DNA of 64,000 nucleotides. Source: Pyrenochaeta sp. MPI-SDFR-AT-0127 (taxonomy: Eukaryota > Ascomycota > Dothideomycetes > Pleosporales > Cucurbitariaceae). The translations under genes were made by a program, and so were the position numbers. The DNA is taken from assembly GCA_020747015.1 (NCBI GenBank), contig JAGTJM010000027.1, forward strand, positions 372,001-436,000. Direction: 5' to 3'. Positions within the stretch are counted from its first letter, which is position 1. Each line of letters starts with the position of its first letter. The notes below the pieces were generated by a model. It saw only the letters and a list, made by a program, of their open reading frames with translations, was not told where the DNA came from and ran no database searches. Of this stretch, positions 33,720 to 47,099 are shown one piece after another.

Positions 33720-35480
33720 TCAGGCAGATAGCTCGGATGCAGGTCCAGCACAAGGGCCCATCGAGAGCTCATAGCAAATGAATGAAGAAGACGAACTATG
33801 GCTGGCACAGGCGACACCGGATTATGAACCTCAGCAGAAAGACAGTACCAAAGCAAAGTCGACAAGATCTTGGCCAGAGCTGGTTGATGACCACACAAGG
33901 CGGGACGAGTATTGGCAAAAGTAGCACGAGTATTGGGCAGAGCGGGTTGAGCATGAGCAAAACAGGACAAAGCTCGTGCTCAGCAAGATGCAGAACGCCA
34001 GACGCAAAATCAAGGATGTGGGAAGCGGGTTTAACAACGGAAAATGCGAAACAAGGAACGCAAAGACAAGATTGTAAGCACAAATTAGTGTACCAGGAAC
34101 AAGTCGACAACATAGAAGGGTATAGAATGCTACTAGCATGCCTCATGAAGACTCTGGGGCCCTTCGAGCCACAGTCTGACACGGATGCTCATGTTGGACA
34201 CTCCCAGAATACTTCATGACATCCTCACTAACAATTTTTGGTTCTCGCGATGGAGCATTAGTGCAAGGAAGTGAGTCTAAAGGCATCCCTAGGAAGACGA
34301 TGCTAGATGTGGCCACACTTTTCGACACCGAGTCTAACTACGAACACGCATTACCGTAGTCCCCAAAATGTACCCTGAAAGATGAATAGTGAACTGTCCC
34401 GGACGACACACACCCCTTGAAGCTGTTCCCTTAAACCCACAGCTGGCCCGTCCAAGGGCAAGCCTCACGACTATCATTCAAGCCGTGCCTCTTCGTCACG
34501 ACTGTTGGAGGAAGCTCGTCGGCAAAACCAGGCTCCAAGTGAACCACTGCTTACGCCACCGACTGAGCCAGTTGGCACGAGCGAGGCAGGTATCCCACGA
34601 TGTTCTGTCGCCCAATACCATGACCAGGATGCGGGAATCGAGATTGATGGCTCTAGCAGCATCTGCATCGCTAGACCCTCTGCATGATACAGCCGACAAG
34701 CAGATGGCTGTCGATGGGTTCGTCGTGCAGTGCCGGCCCAGCCAGCGACAAATTAGCGGGCGGACCAGCATCTCCACAACGCCTCGTCAGCGAGAAAGGA
34801 CCAGTGGACATTGTCGGTGCTTTGGTTTGCTAGGCCGCACATCAACGTTTGTTATTCTCGGCAGGCGCCGTGGCATTGAGCTTGTTAAGACTCTCTTCAT
34901 GGTGTCCACCGACAGGCTCATGTTGACCAAGGCAAGATTAGCTAGACCTCAGCGGCACATGATCATGTCCGTGCTCCGCAGAGGGTGTTTGCGACGCTTG
35001 TGTTGTGCTTTTTGCCAGCGTGATAACTCACGCGCTGATGCAAGCTGGCAACTTGCGCATTGGACACGCGGTTTGCATTGTAGTCGTCTCCACATTGGAG
35101 TCACCTCCATCGTTGTGAACGCGGGTTTCGAAGAAGCAATCGGGGGTTGTGCGCGGCTCTGGCGTGGCATGGATGACGTTGCGCGAGGTGAACCAATCTA
35201 TTTGGAGACTATATGCGGACTCAGTAGGCTTGGGCTGTGCCGGTTTAGTGGTTCACGGTTGACTCTTCGCGCAGTCTCATGCTCTCAAGCTCTGACTGAA
35301 ACTCTTGGTCCTCTCCTCGCTGTTAGATTCCACCATAGTTGGAGTCATTCACCATGTAATCGAGATGCTCTTGTTGATTTTCGCACGAGAGCCGGACTGC
35401 AGACACATCGGAAAATCAGAGTAGCCAGAGTTCAGCATTGTATACCAGGGCTGGCTTGTGTGGGAATGCGGTGTTGAAGT
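33720..35480 (+). pseudogene. Frame-broken remnants of an unrecognised gene
   Basis: Plus-strand protein-like islands occur in different frames: WLAQATPDYEPQQKDSTKAK and EYWAERVEHEQNRTKLVLSK near 33800-34020 with a TAG between; then EEARRQNQAPSEPLLTPPTE near 34505-34560; then DIVGALVC and a hydrophobic stretch near 34800-34900. The first part looks like a charged coiled coil, the second like a linker, the last like a membrane segment. The long 362-codon frame covering 34389-35477 is Arg/Cys/Ser-rich with no motif and is probably not the coding frame. Confidence 0.35.
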
Positions 35481-37435
35481 TGCTCGAGCCACCCAACGCA
35501 ATTGCAGGGTCAAAGGTTAGTCGTGCACGTGACTCTGGATACCACCACCGGTCACAACTAAGTATGCAGCATGTTTAGAGCTGGGCCGGCCATGAACGGC
35601 GCATTAATGACTTATTTAAACGCGAAGATTTGTGGAAAAGTACTGATCGTGAATGAGTGCGCTCAAGTTGTCATAAAAAGCTCAATTGTTTGCTGTTCCT
35701 ACAAGTAAGATCAGTTGAGCGATCGCTCATGTCGCTGTGACTGTGGAGCTGCACGCGGAGAACAGGAACAAACGCAGAATTTTATTGATTGAGATCAACT
35801 CATTTGCTTAACCTATGGGTAAAAGACTATCGGACAGGAGTCCCACATGATTACCCGCGTAGCCCTCCCTCTACTGCCGTGCGGAACACTATACACCCAA
35901 TACGTCTCAAAGCGCTCTCAAAGCTTCGCATCTGACCACCATTAAACTTGACCCTTCTTGCCACTGTCGCTCGCTAAAACCACCTTGCTGCATCACGGAA
36001 TACTGGCACCCACTCCCTGATTCTGTCATGAGCCATTCGGCTCTACACTCAGGTCGCCCACCGTGGGCATGAATGCTCTGACTGGTTTTGAAATTCGGTC
36101 CCTGAGAATTACATTCATACTAACTGTTTGGAAGGAAATGGACACACGAGCAGCATTATGCAAGCGATTGTATGCAGCTGCTCAATAGCTGCAGCCTTCT
36201 CGGGTGTGTGAAGCAAAATGATCTACTTGAATTGTCGCCCGAGTGTTACAAAGCCCTAATGCAAGTTCAAAATTACGACCGCTCCTTATCTCCTCTTCGA
36301 TACCCTGCTGTTAAATCTTGCTATGCCCTTGGCGAGTCTATTCCCCGTATACTATTGTTTGCACCTCTTCCAGTCCATACTACTGACTCGCGCGGAATTT
36401 CCAGTTCTCTGTCATCACCGCGCTGCTCTGATCTAACTGTTATCGACTGTAAATTTTCCTCATGGCTACCCTTGCAACCCCGCAACATGGCTGTGGCGCT
36501 TCAGTTCGTGCTATTCTTCACGAGTTGGAGTTGTACTCAAAGCTGATGTTTCACACTGTATGTTAAAAATTATTGTTGCGCCTGTAGTTTCGTGTATCAA
36601 TTTAAGCTCTTGCCTCTTGTAAAGCTGCTAAAAATTGCGTACCCCACGTCCGCTTATTTCAGGAATAGCTAGCATGGTTTGCAATATACTGATAGAAGTA
36701 CCATTCTAGTGCGTGGTTATGTTGGGACGGTAATGCACAAGATAACTAAGATTAACTATGTGCTCAAACCATTATCAACGATCCAAATATCAGAAAGTAT
36801 CACCAATTAGTCCATATCAATCCTAACAATCGCCTATTAGTATCAAGAAGACCAAGAAAAAAACGAACCAAAGCTTACCCGTGAGATTCTCAGACTTTGA
36901 GTCGGTTACAACAAGAATAAGGAAATAGGCCGAAGAATTTATTTGCGTGGTTAGATATATTCAGCTCGCTGGGGTCTCCAGCGAAGTGCAGATTAATCTC
37001 CAGGTCATGACTGGGTGTAGTAACGCGTGTACAAGTTTCTCCTACGCATTCTTTTAAATACGGAAGCTTATAGACGATCACTTCCACATTAAACATCTGA
37101 TGTTATGAAGTGAGAGGTTGTCTGAATGCATAGGGCAGCTGGCACGCAAGGATTGATACTGCGAATGTGGATCCATTGGATAATGTACACCTTAGAAATC
37201 GGGTTGGATTTACTTTGATATTTGTAGCCGGCATATGAAGCAGCGCATTGCCGAACAGAATAACTGTCACTCAACTAAAGTAGCCTATATGCGATAATTA
37301 GTAATTGTTAATGATGTAAGATTTTACATTACTTATATGGCCTTCTGGCACTTAAGTTGAAAGCATTGCTTATTCTTAATACTTGCGTTTCGCAACGTAT
37401 CCAGAAGGCCTAACTAACACTACGGTTTTAAAAGG
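35481..37435. other. No confident gene
   Basis: The best frame is a 124-codon ATG ORF at 36172-36546 (plus) without a family motif. The rest shows nothing I can support. Confidence 0.35.
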
Positions 37436-37439
37436 ACTG

Positions 37440-37960
37440 TTATTCTAGAGAGTGGCTGAAAGAAAATAAAAAAAGATACCGATCGTTTCCGCCATCACTT
37501 GCTAAGTTGACTACAGTGTCGTGAAGCTAGAACTTGATTAGTAACCATGTGTTCAATGGTCATATTATTTTAACTCAGGGCTATCCTCTCGTACTATTCT
37601 AATCTTCTTGAATTTTAGGAGCCGTCAGGAAGGGGAAGGAGATAGTAAGACTTGGTAAAGCACTGCCTGTTCCCAAAAACAGGCGATTCCAAACTCCTCA
37701 TAGTTAGCGAGGGCTGAGGGATAGTAGTTAAAGCTGGGATCGTTCTACCGTAGTAGGCTGGTGTAATGGATATAGAGACAAATACTTCGGCTGGGTTACT
37801 GGTCTTGAAATAAAACTTAGGGACTCTGGGTTGGAATGATTATGCGCATGTTAGGTCATCTAGCCGTTGTTTCACGACACAGCCATCTATAATTCTTAAA
37901 CCTAGCGCTATAGCTTATTAACACTCCCTAAATACACAGGGTCCTTAAAGTGTGTATACT
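37440..37960 (-). pseudogene. LSU rRNA-like relic, probably organelle (bacterial) type
   Basis: On the minus strand, 37595-37584 reads AGTACGAGAGGA, the universally conserved sarcin-ricin loop of large-subunit rRNA. Further 5' on that strand, near 37920-37860, the order CGCTAGGTTTAAGAA ... GTCGTGAAACA...GGC resembles the bacterial-type block that precedes the loop (GGGTTTAGAACGTCGTGAGACAG). The two are about 260 bp apart, more than the few tens of bases usual, so an insertion or intron is implied. Sequence around the loop does not match nuclear 28S. Divergence suggests a nuclear copy of mitochondrial DNA rather than a working gene. Confidence 0.4.
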
Positions 37961-40900
37961 GCGCGGATACGTAATACCAACCATTTTTCAGTCTTTTGCA
38001 TGCTGATAGTCAGTAGATCTTCGACAGACTTCGGTTTATTCATGTAAAGAAACATGCATAACTCAATTACATGCGGCGATCTCAGTCAAGTTCACCTTAT
38101 CATCATAATCCGGACGCTTTGTTTGACATGATAACGACCAAGAGTGTATGAATGTTATGTAGAATAGTGTGGAAAAACAAACGAAGTGAATGTCAAGTCG
38201 CTGTCTCGCGCTGTATAGCTCTATAATGCGCGGCGTGAAAGTATAGACGGACCTTATTGAGTCGGGTACCAACAGAGAATGCAAACAGAGAAATAGCAGA
38301 CATTGTGCTATAGCGTTGAAAGTCAGCAGGAAGCCCTCTCTAGAATTAGCCGTAAGGTAGCACACTATCACTAAAAGGATGCTAAGATAATACTTCGTGG
38401 CAGTCTTCTGACGCGTTCAAGTTTAACGTCACGGTTCTTACTTGGACCCATTCGCCATGTGTGCGAAACGGACCTTACGTTTCCTCACCACGAATCTGAA
38501 TAGATTCCTAGGGACTGATTCAAACGCTTTGCTTTTACAATGTCCATTATTGAGCTTCAATAGCCACCACTACATGAGCATATCAAGATCTCTGTGTATG
38601 AAGCGACCGATATTTACATCGCGTGTATAGAACAACTCTTCAAAACCCTAAGACGTCGCCCGTGAGGAATAGTGCAACTAAATGCTTAGCGAGCACAATA
38701 GACAAAGATGCTAACTAAGATCACGAGAAGGTTAGATGTTCATAAAAGAGCAACATGAGATCCCAATGAGGGCAAACGAAGGCATTATGTTCTACATACA
38801 CAACTTTCTCATCTAATATCTTATGTCTGGGTGGAACAATGTCACCAAAAGACAGCAGCATGGAATTCGCAATGGAATGCTTCGGCAAATTGATACTTGA
38901 TTTTGATATAGAAAGCCTATACTAGAGTTCTATCAGAGCAAATTGCTACCACGCAGCTTGCTTCTTATGATGGAGAGTGACAGAATCGTGGCCACCGTTG
39001 TAGACAAGATTGATCGAAATCTAGCTGAGCCCATTTGCGGTGTCCGAAAGAAGGACTTCCAACCTAAGGCAGCAGAAGTTAATTCTATCAAGGAAGTTTC
39101 TTACCCAGGACTCGGAACCGTAGTATATAAATCCTTGCTTCTAGGCACTTACTTACAAATGTTGCAACAACGTTTTTCGCGAGGAGAACACGATCCGAGA
39201 CTTGGCTTGGACAGAAACCACATAACGTTTCAAAGAACGCTCTGCAGATAACACTATAGCCGTCGTTAAATCTGAATTACGATGGGTATATGAATAAATA
39301 CTCGGGAGGGAGAGAAACGATCGGGACACAGCTGCTAGCCGAAAGCAAGCTTCCTTCCCAACACCAGGGCTAAGACTTGATTGAAGGAGACTGGCGGCAA
39401 ACGGGAAGCGATGAAAGGTGCGACCCAGCTTCTCGCTTATGAACAGAAGGAATTCAGAGGGCAGAGAAGTAAAGTAGAGCGCTTTCTACTTCTGCAGACC
39501 TGGTCACTTGAAAGTAGCAACGGGAAGAAAACACTGTTACGAAGCCCGCTAATATTACGGGAAAGAATTCTTCGGAGGCAAAGGGAGAGCAAATAAACTG
39601 GTATGCCTACTGCTTGTCACAGTGCTTGATCGCTTCGGATATCGACCTCTATCGGTAGTAAATGATAGAAGCGTAATCCGAATAGCCACAAAAGTACCCG
39701 CCAGTAAATCAGTGACCCCGATCGGGCTTGAGCGCAATGCTACAAAGAGTAGTATCGATTCAGAGCTGGCCAAAAGTATAAAGGCGTCTAGAAAGCATGA
39801 TAGTGTTTAGTTCTTCGCACCCCAACCTGAGGAAATCGTCTTATAGATACAATGCCTGAAGGCGCAATGTAGCCGTTTTTTGTAGGGCCTAAAGAACAAT
39901 GATGAGGATTACTCTACTTTAGGTGAGGGGCAGTTCCTATTACACTTTGTATGCCCGGCAATCATAACTATTAAATTCTAATCTCTCTGTTTATGTTTGT
40001 TCTTTAATGCTTAGGGATAAATGTTATTCAGTAAAGAAGCTATAGCGGGGCTCGTTAGTCTTTGAGGATAGCGATGAAGGAGCGTCACTAAGATTACTAT
40101 TAAGTTAGTCGATTATATTGAAGTATTATGCCTAAGATTTAAGAAGTACACATATTTTTCTTATAATGGCTGGCAAGGTCGCTTCACTACAAGTCCTCGA
40201 CCAAACTAAATATCCTCTCATTCTCGCTCTTCGCGATAACCGCTGTTCGTAACAAGCTAACTCGATTAATCTCTACTCCCTAAAGATGCGCTTTTCTAGT
40301 TCGTAGAAAGACACATTACATTTAGGGTCGAACTATCGTTTTCTCGTTGGGATATCGTGTTTTGCGGGTAGGAGAGCGGCTCCGTGAAATCGCGTTAAAG
40401 CTTCTTATCCTATATCGGTTTACCGGAGTATAATACGGGTATGATAAGCTGGACTACAGTAGGATAACCTAGTTTCCAGAAAATCTTAACGACTACATTA
40501 GCATCAGGCGGAAGTTCGAAAGTTATTCTTCGAAATAGTACTATAGTTCTTTGCAGAGCTACTAAAGTTAAAGCTCTCTTTCTGCGCGTTTGTATCTACA
40601 CATACCTTACCTCTACCGCAATAGTAGTCTTATAATATGATTATAAATTTTTCAACTTATTTTATCGCAGGAGCGATCACGACTAAGAAAAGTTTCTTTC
40701 TAGTAATTCTTCTATACGCTCTACTGGCTTCTGAATAGATAAATACGCTCTTTAATATATTTAGTTTATTTAAACAACTTTATAAATCAAATTTGATCTA
40801 ATATTAAGGTATTAAAAAGATATAAGGTAAATTGATCCGAAAAATTATTTTATAAAAAAATAGGTCAAGTATTAAACAAAGTACTCATTTAATCTTAACT

Positions 40901-42280
40901 CTCTACTTCCAACTCTAGCTCCTTAATATACATCCACTTTACGATTTTAACCTCACTGGGTAGATAGCAATAAAAAAAATTAAAGCTTATATAGGGAGTT
41001 AGTCGTGTATAGACTAGTAAACTCTTCCCTCCCCTTGCGTTAATAATAGCTGCTATCTTAAGGCTCCGAAGGGAATTTTTGCTGCCTTTACCCGAAAACC
41101 AAAATAACGAACCTAGGTAATAATTCGTAGCGTAGCAGAGAATACGATATAAAAATTAGTGAAGGAAAAGATCTAGATGTCGTGTATAAGGCACATAAGA
41201 ATACCTATATCTTAGGTTACTCTATCACGTCCTGCAAGCTCTATAAGGAGTAAACAAGTAGTAGAAAATATTACTCGTTAATCTATAAACCACTATAAAT
41301 AAATATAGTTGTAGCTTTAGGAACCGACTTAATATTTCCTGCCCTTTACGCAGTACTATATACTTTTATTCAAATGTATCTTATAGGCTACGTTTGCAAA
41401 ACTATATTAATCGGCACATGCGCTGGGCCTAGGCTGCTTTTGAGATAGCTACCGGCGTATACATTTTCTTGCTTCTAACAGCTGGTCTTATCCGTCTTCA
41501 TATATCTTTAAGCGTAAATTTAGGGCTTACGTGCTTCCTTAACCGCAATTATGTACATTAGGTAGTTTGATCTCGTCTCTATCCAAGACCAAAACCAGCA
41601 CTATTATTATAAGTTGTTGTATACTGATATGGCGCGGAGAATATAAGGATGTAAGCCTAGGTCTGACATAGACCGCCTAAGGCATTTTTTAGTCATTTAC
41701 CTATTCTACTAAAATTTTTACAATAATCGCCAATGTGTCCTCAGTTCACGTCGGTATTACATGTGCCTGCGTTAAAATGACCGCCTCAACGCAAGGTCCA
41801 ATTAATTCTGCTCCATAGGCAGCCGAAATCTCGAAGCCGCAACGATTTAAGCTAGGCCTCCGAAGCTACTAGGTCGGATCCTCAGGGCTGAAACGTGCCA
41901 GCTACTGCAAGCGGCATTCGCATCCACAATAAAATGATACGGAGGACGCCATTAAATGTTTGTGCTACAAAGATGCAATTAGTAGGGGTTTCTACTTTTA
42001 AGGCTATCTATAACGTGTGTGCTTATAGTCATGAAAAATTATAGATTCGATCACCTGGGAGATATGAAGGGTTCATACGAGCTCTTCTCTCTGCGTTACC
42101 CTATAGTAACCCCCATAATATACTTATGTATCCAAACCAGATTATCAAAGTTCTAACCTCTAGAGAGAACGTAGCTATGAAAGATTCAGGAACTTTGCTC
42201 GTTAAGACGAGTTTGTTGCTCCCTTAGGACTACTATGTGTGAGCAATAATTACTTTGTACGGATTGAGTTGATTACATTC
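37961..42280. other. DNA of unclear origin, possibly mitochondrial-derived
   Basis: Contains GC clusters alternating with AT-rich text (for example 38940-39850) and open frames that run only with interruptions (39381-39596, 39622-39810 plus). No organelle protein was identified. 40600-41600 is AT-rich with many stops. The only support for a mitochondrial source is the adjacent LSU rRNA-like motif. Confidence 0.3.
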
Positions 42281-42370
42281 GGCTGATATGAGGCGGTTTG
42301 TTCATACACGCTTTTCCTTCAGACGAATAGACATGAACAAGGCTCAAGGAAGTGTATCAGAGCGTTGCAA

Positions 42371-42398
42371 GAGTAGTAGTAGTAGCCGTAGTAGTAGG
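42371..42398. repeat. Short GTA trinucleotide repeat
   Basis: Interrupted run of GTA/TAG units, about nine triplets. Confidence 0.6.
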
Positions 42399-42399
42399 A

Positions 42400-43670
42400 T
42401 TGTTCGTTACCGCGGCTTTTGCAAACCCTTGGCCATGATCTACTGCGAAGCTTACCCCACAGGCAAGGAGCATGCGGGCAGCGTTATCTGAAGCTCCCTT
42501 TCTTTCGGTCTGCAAGATACTGAGCCCCTTGCATACCGTATCGAGGTCAGGGGAGTGTTGCACTTTTAGTATGATCGGTACTGTGCTATAGATGATAGTA
42601 CAATCGATACAGATCGATGAATCCTAAAAGCAAGCGCTAAGACGTGAGCATGCTGCGGAATGGGGTTGGCGACGGCGTCGCTACGGCTGTGTGCTAGCTA
42701 GTCGATTGACGTCATGAGCAACCGTTTGCGCACAGTAGATAGGCTGGATTCTAAAAACCAAGTCCTCGCTGGTCGTGGTGTTTCAGTGCTAAGAGCAATT
42801 GAGTGATTGATAACTCCTGCTTGCTTTTAGCCGCAGTTCCTCCGGGTTTATCCGTGTGCAGGATACGGTAGGCCTATGAGGGTTAGGCGTGGAATACTAG
42901 AAATAGCGTCTATCAAAGGGGAAGGTGCCTGTTGATACGAATATAGATTATAGAATGGTAGCAGAGTAGCAAACAGCACAATTTTGCATCCAGATAGCCT
43001 TGGATGGCATGATGTCGACTCGGACGTGCTCTCGACGAGGGAGAGTATATTATCTTACAGCGTATGATTGTTTACTACTATAGTAATTGGAGACTGTTAA
43101 TATAGCCGATAGTTTCATAGTCGTTTTTCATCATTTCGTGTGCTAAAGTCGTCGATATATCCAAATGGCGCGTAATGGAAAATATTGAATGTAAATCTAA
43201 ATGATAATAACCTACCTGACATGTCTAAGGTATTCATCGTTTTGGAAATAAGAGTGAGTTTAATCTATCTAGTTGTTGCGGAATTGTGTACTATCTGAGC
43301 TACTAGTGGTACGTGTAGCCCGAAGCGGTAAATGTTAGTGACTGGCCCAGTGCGGCAACAATACGAGAGTCTGTGCGTGGAAAGTTCCTAGCCCATGACG
43401 TCGCTATAGACCCGAACTGGCGAATGCTAATAACAACTCTAATACGGGAAGAACACGACAGCCTATAATCGATTATCGACGTAAACTTGTTCGATGTACG
43501 CGCTGATCGTCAGGCCTGAACGGTTTTACGTCTCTACCTGCTGCTTTTGGATGGGTCTACACGAACGATCAACATCAAGCGAACTCGGGGTAGCCTAGCA
43601 TATCCGACCGGCACGTCGCTTCAACAATGTCAGGAGATAACAAGTATGGGTAGACATTCACAGACCCTCA
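42400..43670. other. No gene seen upstream of the secreted-peptide gene
   Basis: Mixed-composition sequence without an open frame worth reporting. Its right end should contain the upstream regulatory region of the gene at 43763. Confidence 0.4.
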
Positions 43671-43674
43671 CATA

Positions 43675-43680
43675 TATAAA
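43675..43680 (+). promoter_or_regulatory. Candidate TATA box
   Basis: TATAAA within CACATATATAAAGG, 83 bases before the ATG of the small secreted-peptide gene, a plausible spacing for a short 5' UTR. Confidence 0.5.
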
Positions 43681-43762
43681 GGTTGTGTTGGAATTGTGTT
43701 GTGATTATAGGTTCAGACAAGTCTAAACGTCCAGTTATCCATTCGTCTGCAGCTACTCTACC

Positions 43763-44015
43763 ATGTACCTCCGATCTTTTGCGGCTCTTTCCTTCTTCTT
43801 ATTTGTACTTCCCACTACGCTAGCACATGATGACACCGCTCGTCTCCTAGCTAAGAGAATACCAGCGGCAAGTCTCTAATTACAACTTGAAAAACAGTAA
43901 AGACTTACATCTCTAGCCCTGTGGTGGACAGCGCTGCAATTCAGATGACGACTGTCAGGGCCTTTGGTGCCGATCAGGTTTTGGGCCATGCGCTTGTATT
44001 GGCGTTCGTATATAA
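43763..44015 (+). CDS. Small secreted six-cysteine protein, 67 residues, GC-AG intron
   Basis: Exon 1 (43763-43867) encodes MYLRSFAALSFFLFVLPTTLA, a clear signal peptide, then HDD and a KR pair at residues 31-32 that fits Kex2-type processing. A 49-bp intron (43868-43916) starts GCAAGT, the consensus of rare GC-AG introns, and ends CTCTAG. Exon 2 (43917-44015) joins in phase 0 and encodes 32 residues. Cysteines are at 37, 42, 48, 53, 60 and 62 (C-x4-C-x5-C-x4-C-x6-C-x-C), with an RCNSDDDC segment, then a stop. A normal GT donor four bases downstream would put the cysteine exon out of frame. Size, secretion signal and three possible disulfides match knottin-like secreted peptides and candidate effectors of plant-associated fungi. 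The sequence was not recognised. No RIP damage is seen. Confidence 0.7.
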
Positions 44016-47000
44016 TCGATCTCAAGATGACGAAATCGACGCTGATAATCTTGCTTTAGGATATGGAGGGAGGCGCCAACAGATGCGGGTGCGTGGGATG
44101 AGGCTAGACTGTGTCTATTTGACTGGAAAACTTGGCCCTCTGCGATTGCTACTACTGTGGTTCATTCAACATCGGACATGTACAATGTAGCCTCTTCGAC
44201 TCTTAACAATTCAACTTGATTATAAGTACTGTATGCCGTTGGAGATCATGATTGTGGTCTGTGCCGCCTAGCTCACGGATTGGTATTTTTGTGCAAGACC
44301 GCGAGCCCACCTTACTGACGTTGTTCGCTTACTCTGCTCAGGTGTCAAGTGACAGCTGTGTATCGGGATGTTGCTTGCTAAGAATCTATTGGGTAGCTGA
44401 ACGCAATTATCCATGGAAGGGAGAGCCTCGTTGTGATGAGCTTGAGAGCATAGTGTGAAGGCGAGACTGTTCATGGTAGTCGGCGTAGAAAGATGCTCTC
44501 GCCAAGTTTTTTTTTACTACTTGCGGTACAACAGCTCACCCTGGGTTATCTGTCGGCGCGAGACCAGAGCTTGTGCTCTTGCCTGTCCTTGTATACTTCG
44601 ATCGCTAGGTCTTCGAGGACGATGTCGGAGTCGCTCCATCTGTGCGACAGAATGGCGTAGGGCGGGATGGTCTTGCAGCAAAAATCCGTCAAGACAACTG
44701 TTCGTAGCGCGTTAAATAGAGTAGCCGCATTTCGTTTACAGTTCAGGGTCGGTTGAGGGAGGCGCAGCGTGAAGGGCTTTGAGGCGTTGGACGTAGGACA
44801 AGATCGTCACGTCGAAACGAAGGAAGCAGAGGAATCCCACGCTGGTTTGTGGTGAAGGTTAGCCTCACCAACTGCACTAGAGTTTGCTCGTCAAGTACTC
44901 ACGGTAGACCTGTGCACCGCAAGCGAGCAGAACATTGTAGATCGCCATTGTAGCATTTTGCGATACCTGAGTCCTGCGTGTCGGTTGTGCGATGTAAAGC
45001 GACGGTCGAGCAAGCTACTTACAATTACACGCCCACCCATTGCAGCGACAACCGTCGAGCTACGACACAGCAGCACAAGACGCGAAAACGGGGCCCAGAC
45101 ACATTTTGAGCATCATGGTCGCAATACACGCATCTCAGTCACTGGTGGGCTTCCTGAAACGCCTCGAGCTGAACAGCATCCTCTCTCGCGCAATCGATTC
45201 ACAGGCATGCGGCATGCTACCATCAGTGCCACGATACGCTTGCAGTTCTCCAGACAGCGTCGCCCACTAGCGCTCATTGCGTTGTTCGACACAGCCACAC
45301 AAGCACCTCGAGGACGACATCGCGACACGTGGAGATCTTTGGAGATTGGGGAACATAGTGGACACCCTAGGGCAAGCTAGTACACACGATTGATGAGTGC
45401 TGGGGAGACTGAAGGTATTGCGGTCGCAGAGCATCACGCACGAGCCTCGAACAATGCTGCACACACGAGGCGTCGAGTACGGCATACACAGAAGACAATG
45501 CGAGGGACATAAACACGTGTAGAAACATCAGGTCGAGAGCCACATTGTACATGGCCTTAGATGGAAGCCAGGCAACGCATGGCGAGGGGACAGCTGGTCG
45601 TACCATGGGTATGATGCAGTGGCTGTGGCTCAGTCATCAGCGCCTTGCTGTCCGCCAACTCTCCGTATCCTGCCACATTACAGCCTGCGAACATCGTTCC
45701 TAAGCAGCTCACACGATGCTCTTCAGTCTCTTCGACGTTGACTGGACGGCCGCGCATCAGGCCAAGCATCCACTCGTGCGTACAGTACTCTGTTGCTTAC
45801 ACCCAAACCTGCAGTTGCTCCCTTAACATGATTTGAGTTGCTGCCAGTGGCAATCGTCACACTGTTCTGTTGAGGAGACGACTTGCGGCAGCTTTGGAAA
45901 CGTGTAGTCCGTTGTTGGGTAGGGTGTACATTTCCAACCACTTGCACACCACACAATTATGGCTACACTGCACCGATTTGGTCAGTAGTTGTCGCAAAAT
46001 GTTCATAAAAGTCTGAATACCAGTCTCACAGACCGTACTCGATCATTGCCACGCGTGAGTATAGTATTGCAATCAAATCTCTCACATCAGAGTTTGTCGG
46101 TAGCCAGTCCGTGATCAAGAACACCGCCACTGAACGGCCCAAGAGAAGTCTTATAGCGGATGTTACTTATATTGATAGCTCAGAAGGAGATGATATAGCG
46201 TGCAGTAAGCGCAAGCCAAAAGTTGAAACACACACACCAGGTTGCGTCGCCCATGCTCACCATCAAGTCAAGCAAGTCAACTCTAAATCGCCATCTCAAG
46301 TCAAAGAGACCACGACTCGCTCGCAATAGAAGCAAATTAACTGAGCCTCGGCACGTTTCCAATGGTGTCACGAGCATCGCTACCCTTAAACTTGGCAGGC
46401 GCACAATCACTTCAGCGACGAATAGTCAAATCAAAGACTGTGGGCAAGCTACAGAGGGTGCATTCTCTTATCCAGATGAGTATGGAAAGCAAGCAGAATC
46501 ACTAAGGTTTGCACGTCAAGAGGCTCCCCACAAATCTAGAGCTATCCAGAACACCAAAACTATGGCGATAGGCCTTGTGGCTGCAAAGTTATTGGTCTGT
46601 ATATTTGGGGTGGTGATGCCTTGTTCGGTGCGTCGCGCATTTCAAACCTTGTACCGTACTACTTGCAGTTGTGTCTATTTCCTCAACACGCCTGAGACCA
46701 TATGCGGTCTGTCCAAACTTGTGCAAGAGCTTTTGATCCGCCCTCAGTGAACGATCTTCCTGTCAGCTGTTGCCTCCATCTACCAGTCTCCACAACCGAA
46801 CGCAAAGGCAGACCCATTGCTTCATCAGTCTCTGATAACTGCGAGATATGCTGTGACATCCGTCTGGCTCAAACAAAGCTTTGTAAGGTCGGTCGGCGCA
46901 ATGGCTGTGAAGCAAACAGCGACTTGAGACGCTTGTGTGCTTGACGGTATCATCGCATCGGTTGGACACTCGATTTAGAGCACATTTCTCTGTTCATCCT

Positions 47001-47090
47001 GCATACAGCTGTTCAGACTCGTGGTGCCCGGGAAAAGAGCTTCCTGGGCGCTGGGGGGCATACAAGAAGCTTACCGTCTGCACCAGAAAA
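44016..47090. other. No confident gene; several weak frames
   Basis: Many overlapping frames in GC-normal DNA, none with a family motif. Weak candidates on the plus strand are 46111-46329 (no ATG; SSEGDDIACSKRKPKVE) and 46223-46750 (175 codons, one hydrophobic segment, Lys/Arg-rich). A short stretch at 46742-46944 has six cysteines but no start or signal. Confidence 0.3.
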
Positions 47091-47099
47091 TGTCTCGGC

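Noticed and set aside
34389..35477. 362-codon plus-strand ORF
   Set aside because: Arg/Cys/Ser-rich text with no domain; neighbouring frames contain better protein-like islands, so it is probably a chance frame.
37440..37960. Nuclear 28S rRNA
   Set aside because: Sequence around the sarcin-ricin 12-mer does not follow the nuclear 28S order; the bacterial/mitochondrial order fits better.
43868..43916. Conventional GT-AG intron using the GT at 43872
   Set aside because: It would end exon 1 in phase 1 and destroy the cysteine-rich frame; the GC donor at 43868 keeps phase 0.
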